A stretch of DNA of 64,000 nt from Hofstenia miamia (GCA_004352715.1 SCFE01000082.1:1208945-1272944); one strand, 5' to 3'. Counted from the stretch's first letter, positions 48,364-61,844 are shown. Notes: generated by a model from the letters alone, not told the origin. Program-made: numbers and translations.

Positions 48364-48474
48364 NNNNNNNNNNNNNNNNNNNNNNNNNNNNNNNNNNNNN
48401 NNNNNNNNNNNNNNNNNNNNNNNNNNNNNNNNNNNNNNNNNNNNNNNNNNNNNNNNNNNNNNNTATATATATAT

Positions 48475-48747
48475 CTTTTCGATATTTCTATATATTATGG
48501 TTTCTCCACGTAAATTATTGAAATTTTTCTCGGCCTTTCAGTTTCGTTTCCAATATAGTGTAGTTTGTTCAATAGTGTACAAAGCAGAGATAAGTTCTGA
48601 GTTTATTATACTGCAGGCAGAGCTTAGTTATCAGGTAAAGAAAATCTCTCGAGATATTTTCGATTTTTTCCATGAGGTATGAGTCAGTTTCGGAAATCTA
48701 TTGATTGCAATTTAGTTAAACAGCATTTCATTTAGTAACGAACTTCA
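48475..48747. other. Short non-coding stretch after the gap
   Basis: No supported feature. An open frame across the gap is a product of the TA repeat. Confidence 0.4.
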
Positions 48748-49608
48748 AAGTAGTGTTTTTGGGTTGGAGCTTTTTGGCTGGCCATAGCCGATCGCGGCCA
48801 CAAATATTGAACCGGACCCAATCGTAAGTTTTTTATAGTATATAATGTTCACCAAATGTCTTATAATACGCGACCACATAACTTGATCTACTAGGTTCCG
48901 TTTAGGATTTGTGCCCAGAATTCCATTACCTCCGAATTCAGAAATGCCAACGTCAACCTCGAAGTGTGGACCGGCTCCCTGTCCTCTTCATTCAAAGTAA
49001 GAAAGTTACTTTGAGATTTTGATAGACCTTAGCCGTAATCTTCTTGTTCGCTATCACAAAGATTAGGGCACCTTTTGCTGGCAAATTCAATGATTCGGAG
49101 TACCATGACTTGTCAGGGCGCTTGGAGGAGGTTGAACGTCATCCTGGTGTTCACAAAACTATTAGGCAAGTTGATGATGTAACGGTCGTTTAGCTGATTG
49201 AACCTGGTACAACACGAACATCTCGTCGAAAAGATTCTGATCTTCTTGTTGTGCTCTGAGCAATACCTTGATTCGCTCGATTTGCCCTGCAACCGAATTT
49301 CCTGTGAGTCTACCAGAGCTCGGTCTTAAAATTCGAACTTTTGCATCGATTTCTCCACTTTTGATCTACATTTAAATTTCGTGACAGTAGAACTTCTGGT
49401 CTCCGACGATTTGGCAGGGACTTTGGGGCGCGTTCAACAAGCGAGAAATTGTGATGTTGAGTATACCAACCAACATTTCTTTGCCATTTTGCTTGAATGC
49501 TACCACAGGAAGAATGAGAAGGCTAATGACACTTTCGACTCAACTGCTTCTAACATTTCCAAACAACATTTGAGGAAAGCAGAATTCTGCTTGACAATGA
49601 AAACTTAA
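48748..49608 (-). pseudogene. GC-richer island with decayed coding-like frames, identity unknown
   Basis: I do not recognise the family. The island has clearly more G and C than its flanks. On the minus strand two blocks are open in the same reading register: 49162-49365 (67 codons then TAA, containing RLTGNSVAGQIERIKVLL and AQQEDQNLFDEMFVLYQ) and 48748-48987 (80 codons then TGA, containing GPHFEVDVGISEFGGNG). The 174 bp between them hold several stops. On the plus strand 49381-49608 is open for 75 codons. The minus blocks look protein-like, with helix-forming residues and no low complexity. Options are a decayed retrocopy, two real exons separated by a short intron (AAG followed by gtattg lies inside the first block), or a degraded transposon gene. 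Confidence 0.3.
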
Positions 49609-52033
49609 TGTCCTTATTGTGATTAAATATTTCAGCGCGACTGCGTCTAATTTGGTACTTACACCCTAAATAAAAAAGGCATATCAGAATATTAATGGAT
49701 AAAACACTAATGCTAAAGGAATTCTTGAAATTTTCGCCATAACCTTAAAATGTCTTGTTTGGATTTAAAGAAACGAATCGTTTTGTACACATTTTCAACA
49801 TGTTTGCAAACCTATTACGATATCGACGTGATCCAAAATTTGACGATCAAACAAAGGTTTTTAAGTTTAGATTATTTTTAGCGTTGACCGACGATTCACA
49901 AACAAAATATTTACAACTTATAACTCAATCACACTGTAAATTTTTATATTTTGCGTTTATGGTGCTTATTAAAAGTTTCCCTACATATTTATTACTACTA
50001 ATTTTCACTGATTCTGTCTATTATCGTGATCAATGGATTCTTATATTTTAGATGTAACGCGTGGATAATAGTTTTAGAATCATTCAACTATCAAAACTAA
50101 TGAAATATTTAGTAAACAGTTTTCAATTAATACAGTCAATATTTATCTCACAGAGTTTTGCTTTATTATCTCGTGTCCCACGCTAGGATTAAGATCTAAT
50201 TATTTTTCACACGAGTGACATTACTTTTCATTTTTGATACTGTCATTTTGGGCTTAGGCCACGTTTTTCATTGTTATTTGGTTTTTCCTGCTATTAGGTT
50301 AAATTTCAGTAATTTTTAACTATTTGTTGTACTTTATTTATTTAGGCATTAGAAACTTAAATTGCGTTTCTGCCGTTTGAGTTTGGGATGCGATAAATTA
50401 AAATATTAAAAATTTCAGCAACAGTTCTGTTGAAGGAACATGATCTGTTTTAAGCACATCCATAATATTGATTTACATCAAATTTATTATTTCAACATAT
50501 TTTGTCTAGAGGTCAGTTTACCTGACCAGACCTGAGCTGCTTCAGTATTAAACCTGACCTGATTTAAACCTGTTTAATTCTGATATCCATAGAGGAAGTG
50601 ATTTTATAAAATTAATATCCCCTTCTTTAATTTCCCCTGTTTTACATTGTATTTCAATGCAAATTCTAAAACAACCGAAAATTATTTTAATTAAGTCTTC
50701 TCATACAATCATAGTAACATCTTTATATTATTAAGGATGCACTTGGTATAAATACCAACTTTAATACTAATGCAATTAAGAGCAAAGTGAACATAAACTC
50801 ATTGAGTGAACAGGTTAACCCTATCATTAGCTTACAGCCAATCACAAATAAACAAAGCATTTGCCATGACGTTTCATAGGTAGAATACAGCCTTTCATTT
50901 TTGTTGATGTACGCCAACCTATTACACTAATCACACTGTAGTGAAGGAAAGCAATAAAGCAAAGTATTGGTACCAAACCATTCTGAGATAACTAGATGTT
51001 TTCCATTTAATATAACTAAAATGATATCAAATATATCAAGCAACATAGATGCTGTCAAACCTTATTCTGATTTGTTCTGTTCTGGAGCTGATTTGCGACG
51101 CCTCAAACCTGACCTGATTAATTCAGGTAGCAATTATCTAAAAATCCTAATCTGGCTAAGCAATAATTGTATCCAGGTATTATTTCAAATAGTGTGAGCA
51201 TAATACGTTATTCTCACACAGAAAGTATACAAGGATGCAAAGTGAGACTATGTGTAGTGGTTAATTAACTGAATGTCTGACTTGCGATTGCAAGTCTCAA
51301 GACGTTTAGTCAGGCAAAAATTTATTGCTTAGAATTGCAAAGTTTCATTCTTCTTAATGTATTTAAAAAAAATTAATGATTAAATTGTAAATGCTCGATT
51401 AGAGCATCTAAAACGTTTTAGCCGTTTTTTTCAATGAATACTGCATTTTGTCCAGCCCACATTTGCAAGTGTAGATATCGTTGCATGACTTTTTTTCCAT
51501 TAATGTTTAAATTGAATTTTAAATGTAAATTCTGCCTTTCACTGAATTACTTAATTGTTTTCCGGTGTAAATTTTGAACTTGGTTCAGACATGACTAAAT
51601 GGATTGCACTTAGACTAATTTAAGAATATGCATTTATGCAGCTTTAGATGAGGGCCCATTGGCGGTTGTTCTGCTCAGAGACAGACGTGCTAACGGCCAT
51701 GACACTTAAACCTTCAAGGTGGTGTTCTATGACTTGTTGTCGATATCGTCTGCAGCTCATGTTGACATGCTTTGCGAAAATAAAATCATTACTTAATGTT
51801 AATAAATATTGCGAGGAGAGCCGAGACTAATTGATTGATTTTTTATAATGCCTCCAGAGGCAATCTAGTGCTAAATTTGAGATTTTGCTTTTTCTTTCTG
51901 TTTATAATTTGAACCCAACTCTAATGGCAATGATATCGAATTGATCTAGAAAGTAACTACTGACGGAGTTGCCAATGGGCTGAAAGTTTAAGCTAAGATT
52001 CAACCCAAGCGAAACTCAGCCAACCCAAACCAT
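49609..52033. other. Non-coding stretch with two aacctgacctgatt patches
   Basis: The word aacctgacctgatt occurs near 50558 and 51106 in the same orientation, within GC-richer patches reminiscent of hAT MITE ends, but no inverted ends or target duplication were found. The frames present have no motif. Confidence 0.35.
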
Positions 52034-52125
52034 TTAACCCTAATTCTACAAGCCTTACTTTTAAGTAACAAATCGTTTTTTCATATTTTTGAACAATGAT
52101 ATTCAAGCCTGTGTTTTGGATAGCC
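52034..52125 (+). repeat. Dispersed repeat family C, TTAA end
   Basis: Begins TTAACCCTAATTCTACAAG at 52034, then ttttaagtaacaaatcg, catatttttgaacaat and attcaagcctgt, colinear with the 61701 copy (TTAACCCTATTTCTAC, aaagtaacaaaccg, catatttttgaataat, atccaagcttgt). Confidence 0.6.
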
Positions 52126-53467
52126 TGTTTTTCATTGTGTCTCCAGATTAAATCTGGAGTTCAATAAAAAGCGCAAAAAACAGCATGCATGTTTTTTATA
52201 GAATACGTTTTTTCTATTAAAAATAAAATGCTCCACGCTGTGTTGCATGGTAAATAAAAATTTTTGCATGTTCAGCTGAATTATTATTCGACTGGTTTTT
52301 GTGATAACTAGAACGATCATTTTTTTGCTATCTAATGTAATATTTTAACCTCAAATAGTGACAAAAACAAAGAAATTTTGACCTTATTTTGATCTAATAA
52401 TAAAAATAAAACTACTTCAAAACTGAGTATGTATTTCTTAAAACGGGTTACAAAGGAATGTTTACAACTGACAAAATTAACGTTTAGGGGTTTAAATAGA
52501 AAGAAACTATCCTTTCTACAATTTTGTGGAGCTGTGAGAAACTTTATTCAAGAATGGCATTAGAACATCTAGTTTATCATAAATTCAAATTTTGAAAAGG
52601 ATTTTATCACAAAGAATAAACCAATTTACTAATTAAATAGTCGATTTTAATCTTATTTTGAACTAACAATATTTTTTTACTTTTTTTCCTTGCAATCATA
52701 GAAAATATTTGCACAATTCGCATTTTTTAGGTCTAAGCAAAATTTACAATATGGGTTTGACAGAAAAAAGCATTCTTGACTTTATTGATTTTTATGCGCC
52801 CTAGTTGATTACTATGTACAGCATTTTGATAAACTTAGTTATCCAGTATGGAGAATGGAGATTTCAAATTAAAGGGAATTAAGGAATTGGTACGTTGAGT
52901 GAGAATAGTACCAATCAATCATAACTTTATTTACAATGCGTTCAACACCGATAACATCACTCAACGCTTTCTATTTATTAATATTGTCAACAACCACTGA
53001 ATTTGCATAAACAACTATCAAATCCACTTCGTGCGGCCAGCTTGCTCAGACAACGGAATACGCGCTCCATCTGATAAACACTGACGACACATAGCTTTCT
53101 CTTCTACACTTTTTGCTCATCATTTGGTTACGCTTTTTACACTCTGTACTAATCCTTAAAAATATCTACACCTATTCAGACTTGAGGGTGGGGTGGGTTT
53201 TTTGAACTGCTATAATTATTTTTAGCGACTGCAGCAATGAACCGGAAATTTGCAGTAGGTTCTAAATGTTTATTACACACTCATTTCATTTTGTAAGAAA
53301 TTAGGATATATAAAAGGCTCTTTAACAATAAGGCGGAATTAAGGCACCACGCTTTTTAATTCTATGTGTAGAGGCTCGCTGCTTCGATCTTGATTTTTTG
53401 TTTACTAATAGGCACACACAACAACGTGCTTATGTTTAGTATATTTTCTCTGATTTGAATTATTTGA
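52126..53467. other. Non-coding stretch, nothing recognised
   Basis: A GC-richer patch around 53030-53100 has no supported function. Confidence 0.4.
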
Positions 53468-53475
53468 TTTATGAC

Positions 53476-54226
53476 CAGGGCTTTCAAAGTTTGACGAAAA
53501 TGAAGTTTGAAATTTGAATACCTTTCAAACTTTCATTTGAAAATTTTAATATTATTAAATTCAAAGTTTGATTTTAAAATTTGAAAGTTTAAACATTTGA
53601 ATTCAAGTTTAATATTTCTTAGAAATAATTTTTACATGCATATTTATTAGACTAGTGTGTAATGAAATATAGATGTGGCTAAAAACCACATAATGCAGAT
53701 TTTAGCTATATTTTTGTAGCAATACGGAATATGTATAGTAGACCATAATCATTCATAGTACATTGTTTATATAGAAAGAAAATAAAATTATTGTACTTAT
53801 TGGATAGAGACATAAATTGTAGTAAATGTCCCTGTAACTTTAAGAATGTTGAAATTGCTTATTTAAGTATTCCATGTAATTTAAGAAAACAGAGCAACAT
53901 ACATGATAGTCATGGATTTCCAAAATGTGTTCACTATTAACTTAATTATCAAACATGCTAAATGAATTAGTTTTTATTAAGTGAATGAATTTACAATCCT
54001 TTATTATGCCTGTCAGAGGTCTTCATTTTCCATATTAACAATAATTCTAAATTTATTATATATTTAAATTTATACCATAAATAACATTTGGGAAATTTAC
54101 TAATGTTTATCAAAGTTTGTTCTTTAGCCTCCAAAGCTTGGTTTGAAATTTGAATTTGAATTTTACAAAATTTGATTTGAAAGTTTGAAATTTTTGCAAA
54201 TATTTGAATTTGATTTGAAAGCTCTT
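53476..54226. mobile_element. 751-bp hAT-type element with iterated TTTGAAA arms
   Basis: The left tip is CAGGGCTTTCAAA and the right tip in reverse complement AAGAGCTTTCAAA, 11 of 13 identical. Flanking 8-mers are tttatgac (53468-53475) and ttcatgac (54227-54234), 7 of 8 identical. Both arms, roughly 180 bp left and 115 bp right, consist of repeated tttgaaa/tttcaaa/aaatttg words in opposite orientations, so a single strand could fold extensively. The middle is AT-rich and non-coding. Confidence 0.7.
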
Positions 54227-54234
54227 TTCATGAC

Positions 54235-57122
54235 TAGTTAATGTTTATCTTACTGTGTATCTTCTGTACCAAAGCATTATGCTCCCTATGTTCTCGATGT
54301 TCTAAGTTTTTTTTGCAATTTTGAACAACAATTATTTTTAAACATGTTCACGTTATGCCTAATTTCTTTCTACTTAAGACATTAGTTCATGCAATTGTTT
54401 AGAGTTTTCTTTTGGAGATTCCCGGAAATTTCAAGATGGCAAATTGGGGTTTGGGTTTGGGTTTGGATTTCGTTGAAGATGTTGAGTTTGACTGCCTTGA
54501 AGTTTTCCAGAATCTCTTTTGAACCACTTCTTTCAATATTTTTATTCTTTTCCACTCAGATTAAATTTGTGTCACGATTAAATTTCAGTTGGATTGAATT
54601 TTCTTCAAATTCTTTATGCCATACACTTTTCTTAAAAAAATTCACTGCAATTGCTTCATTTAGCTAATTTTTCTTTTATTTTATGAACTGAACAGTTAGG
54701 ATATTATACGAGTTGGAAATTTGCATCTTTCACAAAAGTGTTTCTATACTACAATTGAGTGCTGCAATGATCATGTTTTTCCGATTATTATATATAATTG
54801 GGGATTTTTATGTGAAAATTGTGACAAAAAATAAATTTTCAGTGATTTTCATAAGGTTAAAAACCAATTTTTTCAAAAAATATTCCACGCGCTTCTTTTA
54901 TTAAAAAACGTCTTAAAAAGACTAGTTTTCATGTGTATACACATATACCTTAAAGTTTTGTGAAGAACCCCATAAATTATTGAAATTTTTGCAACATAAG
55001 ATTAGATTTTGTATAACTTGCAAATAGTATTCATTTTTAATAATTCGAAGGAAAAAAATTTGAACCGCGCACCTTCCCTTTCAAATTTTTCTAGGACCGC
55101 ACCCACCATTCGTATTCAAAGATAATGATGACTTCAAATTTTTTTAATCAAATACTGCATTTTTCCATCACCTAATTCCAAACGTTTTTTACATAAAGTT
55201 TAATGATACCTTCTTTTCATGTATCCATGGTCCCAGTCACTTCAACTATGATTCCAGTCTTATATTTAATGTCCCAGTCTAATGGGTATAAATGGTTCCG
55301 CAGAGCACTAGTTGAGATCACCTCTACTTCCTGTTGTATGCTTTGAGCTTTGTACACAATGTAGGTTAGGAATTGCATTCAGTGCTAGGAAGAATGAAAA
55401 ATTCTTTAGTATTTGGTTAACAGTTATGATCAACCACAATGATCATTTTGACTTCTTAATCAGAAATGAAAAACTTATACTAACAATAAACAACTTAAAC
55501 AATTTTGAAACTTAAAGTACTTGTAATTGAAGTTCACATTTCATTTTAGGCTAGACTCTAAATCCCCGAAAAGGATCAATGATGATTCCATATAAATATT
55601 CACAAGTTTGATTACTATAAAAACAATATTTTGACATTCTAATGTCTAACCTAATGCCTATCTGTACATTAGAACTACATGTACTTGCGGTATCTACATG
55701 TATTCATAGAAAACATATAGACATAATACCAATAAATGTGTAGTGTTGAAAGAAACAACTCAAAATGTGTTGGGCAAAAATTTGTTATCAATGAATAAAA
55801 GTAAACAAATGATATTTGAGAAAAGAAGCATTTCCGCTTTTTTTCGCAGACAAACGCTTCCTTGTTGGCTCATAGATTATTCCAGTATTACTGAAAAGCT
55901 GTTCAGACAGAGTATTGTTATACCGTCAATCTGCGTTGCTTTCAAAATCAAAGGTGAAAATCGAAGTTGTTAAAATATTCGAAGCTTCGACCATTTAAAA
56001 ATTGATTCCGATTCCGACGTCAGTTAAGCAAAGCTGTTTAATAACTTCAGATAATTACTCTATATCAATACCGATTTTTGAGGTGTTTTTGATGTATTGT
56101 TTTGTTTTTGTTCGTAAACAATTCATCCAATATTGTAGGAACTTATTTTTCACCAAGCTGAATGAAACTTAGTTATTTTAGGCAAAATAATCTTTTTATT
56201 TACAGCCCTGCATAGTCTCATTTTCACTGTGGTAAAGTTAACATGGAAAAACAGAATAAGGTTTTTAAAATAATAGACTGTTGAGAAATTGCAACCTGCT
56301 GGTTTTGTTGTGCTTTGAGTGGAATGGAGATCGGCCATTTTGAATTTGATAGGTTATTTTTTAGAATTTGTCATGATGGAACATTGCGCAAAAGAAATAA
56401 ATTTGATGTTTAAGCATTTTCGAAATAAGTCAGGTTGTTAAATGCGTCTTTCTAATGCTTCATTTAACACGTAGCGAAAACATTTATCAATTTGGTCATC
56501 TGTGAAAACTGTTGCATCTAGTGAAATGCTGCGAAAACTTTCGCACGTTTGTTATTGTACTCCTGTCATCGCAGACAACATGTTCTATTGAACAAGCACG
56601 GTGAGCGGGGTGATGGACTGTGACGTTTTATTTAAGAGACTTCGCAATTTGCTCCCTTCATAATTGTTTGTGGCTTACTGTCAAATTTTGGCTGGCTCAT
56701 TATCAAGCGAAGAATGCTTGCCCCATGCAGTGTGTTTAAAACAAGCTGAACCTGATAACACTCTAATCAACCACCTGCCAAACCAATTTCATTCAGTTTA
56801 TTTTGCATTGACAGCATGTCAGTGTTATCTGTCATTTCACCGCTTCCATGCTTCCATACGTTTTTTAATTACCTTCATAAGTCCCATTTCCACAAATTAT
56901 TTTAAAACCTGTATAAATTGCCTACATGAATTGAGGTAGATCAACTATTTTCAAAATTTCAGCATTTTGTTAGCTTGTATATCAAGTCATTCTAAGAAAG
57001 GCATTGCAAGATAAAGCTTTTATTTACCTGCGGACATCATGAATTTAGATTTCCTTTCTTTTAAGCGTCTCAAGCCCGACCTGTTTCTAGTTCGGTCCGG
57101 TCTCCTGATTCTTGTTTCAGAT
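54235..57122. other. Non-coding stretch, no gene recognised
   Basis: Frames of 60 to 92 codons without motifs. 57055-57120 is GC-richer (cccgacctg, cggtccggtctcc) and may be debris of a further hAT-type element. Confidence 0.4.
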
Positions 57123-57130
57123 TTTTCTCA

Positions 57131-57439
57131 CAGACTTGTCAACGAGCCTAAATTTCTAAGCTCGGCTCGCCACATAAAATCTTTCAATGAGGCTCGTTTC
57201 AGCTTGATATTTTTTAAAAAATATTGCGCTCTCAGAATTTTTTACATAGCTCTTCGTTCTATTTATTAAACATTTTTAAAATAAGATTATAAGAAAGGCA
57301 TATTGAATGAAAAAATAAAAAAATCTGCATAATCAAATTAACAAACAGGACTATAAATTTTCTTTGCTTAAAAAAAGGCTAGTTTTGAGCTCGTTGTATA
57401 TCCAATACTCTGTTCAAGCTCGGTTTGTTGACAAGTCTC
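57131..57439. mobile_element. 309-bp hAT-type MITE with 8-bp target duplication
   Basis: The left end is CAGACTTGTCAACGAGCC and the right end in reverse complement GAGACTTGTCAACAAACC, 15 of 18 identical. Flanking 8-mers are ttttctca (57123-57130) and ctttctca (57440-57447), 7 of 8 identical. gctcg words are repeated in both arms. No coding content. Confidence 0.7.
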
Positions 57440-57447
57440 CTTTCTCA

Positions 57448-59865
57448 TTGTCTTCATTTTAGCAAGTAGTTATTATATCAGATAATTATTAATAAGCTTT
57501 TAATTTCCACCCCTATTAGATGGGGTAGGGCCCGCGTCCATAAAAATAGGAACCGTTTGTTTGTCCGTGCTCGTATCCTAAGCCCGCTATGTCCGTAGAT
57601 AAATGTTATGTCCCAAATGTACAACATATCTATTATTATTCTGTGTACTTTTAAGAGATAATCAATGATATTTTGATACTTAATACCTTTAAATATTTAA
57701 AACAATGGTTCATGGGTGATATCAAGGTTTTGACTCTAGTAGTCAATGTGTTAAGCAGTCATAGCACCTATCAATGTAGTTTACGTCAAAAACCAAATTA
57801 AGTACTTCTGATGAATTCTGATGAAATCATTGAGAAGTCATAATTAAGTCACGTTTCCAGAGGATTTTTCAACACACTTTGTCAATTCATTGACGAACTG
57901 TGCACCATATGACATCGCTATAATTGAAAACACATCAAACAATATGAAAATACTTTAGATGGTTTGCTATTTAATCTATTAATTTATACGGGGTTTTGGT
58001 TTCTTCAATAGGCACTACACTACTTGTATGACCGTGTAAAATAATCCGATTACATTAATTCAAGTCAAACACTATAATCGTCTTCTGAAATTCAGAATTT
58101 ACTATTCTTACGCTACAATGTAAGGTTCCTATCAATGCAATATCGAAGTTTACAGTGAAATGGAAATCTCTGATATTGAAGAATACAGTGAATTTGTTTT
58201 GGTTTAGTGTAGTACTTTATGTGCTATTTCTAATTTTTGGTGTAAATTTCGATGAAGGTTAGTGTTCACGAAATAAACATACGTAGATAGATATATAAAA
58301 TTTATTGAAAATTCATATCAAGAAATAGGCCTACTGTACCTCAAACAAATGGTTTTACGAATTAAAATAAGCACTGTAATTTCAGAGCCCGTATGTTCGG
58401 TCCGGGCCTGTCATCCATTGTCCGTGCTTGATATGGATGTTATCCTAGCCTATTAGTGTACTATTAATACTACAATTAAACTATGACGAACAGTATTTAG
58501 TAAACATAATAAAGCTTTGTTGAATATATTTTGATTTGGTACCACCAGAATTCTCAGACTTAGCCAGATTTCGTTTTAGAGATCTTTATTTCAGATTTGG
58601 ACATACGATTACTTTCGGATGTGTTCGAGTGTGCTAGCATTATGGATCTTTAGGTTGCATTTCGGGTGCAAAATTAAGATCAGATGAGAACTCTGCTTCC
58701 TTAGAAGGCCTTAGAACACCAACACTATGCTATTTTCACAGCAAGTTGTCACACGTCAAATTTTGACATATATTTCAGCAATCAAATTAATAATTGGACA
58801 TATTCATTATATATTATTTTTTATTTTGCAATTTGTTTTTACTGGAAAGGATGAAGGAATATTTCTAATTTTTCTATCGATCATATTTTGAGCACATCAA
58901 CATGCTTTTCACTGCGCTACTAAGATTAGTGACTCTTGTTTAGTATTGAAAAAACTGACTGTTATCGGACGTAAGTTGTGTGACTCAATACTAGTAGAAT
59001 AAAGCCACACTTCAGAATGTGAATTTAATGACGTTTAAACATTTATGGAAATAACTGCCACTGGAAGTTTGATCTCCAGTGGTGTTATTAAGGAAGTAGA
59101 TATACAATATGCACCAAATATATTTCATCTGAGTATTATTTTATAAACTGCCCTGCAGGACTCTGAAATGTTTCTGAATACTGGATGGGATTTCTACTTC
59201 ATTGTAATATATACGTATTTTACTAGAAATCGTGTGATTATTATCCCAGAAAGATATACCATTTCTATCATCTCAGATTGTAAAATTCTTCATATCCTTG
59301 AACCCATAGTTTGAACAATTACAGAAAATCATAAAAACGGCAATTTGAAAAACAACAATGCAAATAATATTCATGAAAAAAATTGTAATGTTCAAACATT
59401 TTTAAACGAACGGATAACTAAAAGGTCATTGACATTTGCTGGACTGAGGCGTTTTTTTATCAGTAATAGTGTTTCCGCATCCGCTAAACACTCGTTCTTA
59501 CCCCCTTCCTACGTCCCTGTATTCTCAATATTGCAATGCAATCTGTGTACTTCTTAAGCATACATATCAACTAAAATGTATTTGTGATAGTCATGTACAT
59601 ACATATTCCATATCATCACTTTTATGATTAGACTTCAAAACCGAAACAACGTGTAATCAATTGCAAATTAGTATTTTCATATATGAATTTTAGCGGGTAT
59701 TTTGGCCGTAGCCGCGTCGATGGCCGCAGAACACTACATGGAGGGCGTCACGTATTATTTTAAATCAAAACTGGAACCTCCTCTGTTTTTTTGAAATTCT
59801 GATATTAGAAATGACCTAAGTATGTAGTTTACTGACAATAAAAAAACTGTGCAAAATCGGACTTA
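57448..59865. other. Non-coding stretch with two ttgtccgtgct patches
   Basis: ttgtccgtgct(c/t)g occurs at about 57560 and 58419 in the same orientation inside GC-richer patches, suggesting two remnants of one family, but ends could not be fixed. A small perfect hairpin (ccactgga / tccagtgg) lies near 59057-59081. 59690-59760 is a GC-rich patch with ggccgtagccgcg. Confidence 0.35.
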
Positions 59866-60125
59866 TTCCGGCGGAAGACCCATTTTTGACATGGCCGAAA
59901 CCGGACCTCATTTTCACTGGGAAGAACTGCTAATATCAATCTGAAAATAATATAGATATTGCAAAACACCCAAATTTATTGAAAATGTAAAAATTAATTA
60001 ATTTTAAAACGAATTAATAATTGGCATTGAAATTCAATTTTTTACAATCTTTTTCATATATTTTTTAAGAAATGCTCCCTTTGAGCTCAAATTTGGTGTT
60101 TGGCTATTAAATGAACCCTAAGGCT
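59866..60125 (+). repeat. Dispersed repeat family E, copy 1
   Basis: Colinear with 63584-63868: tattccggc, catggccgaaaccggacc, cattttcac, atatcaatctgaa, caaatttattgaaaat, then after AT-rich spacer a tatttttt(a/t)ga block and ggtgtttggctattaaatga. Confidence 0.6.
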
Positions 60126-61031
60126 ATCACGTATGTAGACTTTTTACGGCTTTTAAAATAGATTTTCTACATTTTTTGCATGTATCATTTAGATTAATAA
60201 CATTGTATGGTTGTTTAGCTTTGATTAAAATGAATTTATGTTCATTTGCTTCACGCCATTTTATAACTGAATATTAGATTTCCATTATGACTGTATGCGG
60301 TATTTCAAATCCCACAATGCTTCAACCTGGAAGAACCTATTGTTTAATATTTTCAAAATTGATACAATTTAGCCGTTTAGTTTATTCAGATCTTTATGAA
60401 ACATAAAAGGTTGATATACTGGAAGGGCTTGAAGGCATTTATTTTAGCGAATTATCGAAAACAGAGCTTCTATTCAGTTTGATAGAGGTTAATTGTCTCC
60501 CTGAAATGCATATATGAAGTTTTTAGTGTACATTCTTATAACTTTTTCAATTAATTTTACTATTAAAGTTCATGGTTACACGCTTACATCCAATTACTTC
60601 TCTAAATAATTTGTGTCGGGAATTGTAGTGCGGGAGGAGCATAACAAAAGTGAACTTATCTGTAGAAAGAAGAAAAACAATGAATTTAATTTCCCACTTG
60701 TTACCTGATAGTTAACGTAAGGTTTTTTATTTTCCTCAGTTGCAATGCGTCGCATACTGATTATAATTAAAGTTTTCCCATAACAGTATATTGAATGGAA
60801 ATGCGATTGAACTATATTCTCATCCTATATCAGGATAGGTAGTGACCTGAATCCGGACTTCTAATGGAGTGATTCCTAAATTTTAGAAAATTCCTTATTT
60901 TCAAAAATATTTTTAGTTTCAAATACGTTATTTAAAGTGGTTAAAGATTATTGAAATGTTGTGAGCCCAAAATACCACAACGCGCCGATTTCTTAGAGAA
61001 ATTAACCCACGAAATTTTATTTTAACAATTT
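60126..61031. other. Non-coding stretch, nothing recognised
   Basis: No supported frame or element. Confidence 0.4.
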
Positions 61032-61190
61032 TTAACCCTAGTCTCTTCTGTGCAATATTAGAGATACAAAACCTTTTGTCCACATTTTCGAACAATTCTC
61101 TTCAATCATATTTAGTAATTTTGAAATATTAGGCGATTGATACATCTATTGGTGAATGTGTTTGCATTAATGATTTGCGACAGGGCCTTT
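61032..61190 (+). repeat. Dispersed repeat family C, TTAA end
   Basis: Begins TTAACCCTAGTCTCTTC and continues with acaaaaccttttgtcc, cgaacaattctcttcaatc and tgaaatatt, colinear with the 61701 copy at lower identity. Confidence 0.5.
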
Positions 61191-61700
61191 CTTAATATCA
61201 CACCCGACCATCAACAATTTTTTTTACCCATGCCCACTCGTACCCGCAAATAAAATTTTTTTCTACTAATAAAATTTTTAAAATGTTCAATATTTATTTA
61301 AGTAATATACTTATATTTTATGATTTTCAAAAAATCTTATTTGATATACATTTAATGGGAAGTGGAAAGCTTAACAGTACGTTGATGTCAATTATGCGCA
61401 CTCACCCGTACCCATTGGCATGTGCATTACGAAGGTGGAAAGGACTAATAACAAATGAGCAGTGTATCCCAAATATTTTATAAAAATCAACCAGTTTTCC
61501 GCTCTCATCACTGTTTACTATTTATTTAGATGAGGATGATGATATCTATTCATGAAACTTATTGATCGTTTTGATACCAGAACGCCGCACATACATTGGA
61601 TGATGAGATGATGAGAACACATAGAGACTGATTAATAGAGGGACATCTTTTCATTTTAGATAAATTTAATCAAGTTAGGTAAGTTTGTCTGATTTCGTCT
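61191..61700. other. Non-coding stretch with acccgtaccc-type patches
   Basis: cacccgacc (about 61202) and cacccgtacccat (about 61404) mark GC-richer patches of hAT-MITE style, without defined ends. Confidence 0.35.
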
Positions 61701-61844
61701 TTAACCCTATTTCTACTTTAAAGTAACAAACCGTTTGTACATATTTTTGAATAATTTTATCCAAGCTTGTTAAGAAATATTGAAATCCTTTTATATTGGC
61801 ACTTCTATAGGGTATTCCCCGCTTATGTAATGAGGATTTCTGCT

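Noticed and set aside
50510-51135. Pair of aacctgacctgatt patches as ends of one element
   Set aside because: They are in the same orientation and no target duplication was found.
57512-58456. Exact 8-bp repeat cctattag around a 929-bp stretch
   Set aside because: The implied ends are not inverted repeats, and the GC-richer patches inside lie in direct orientation.
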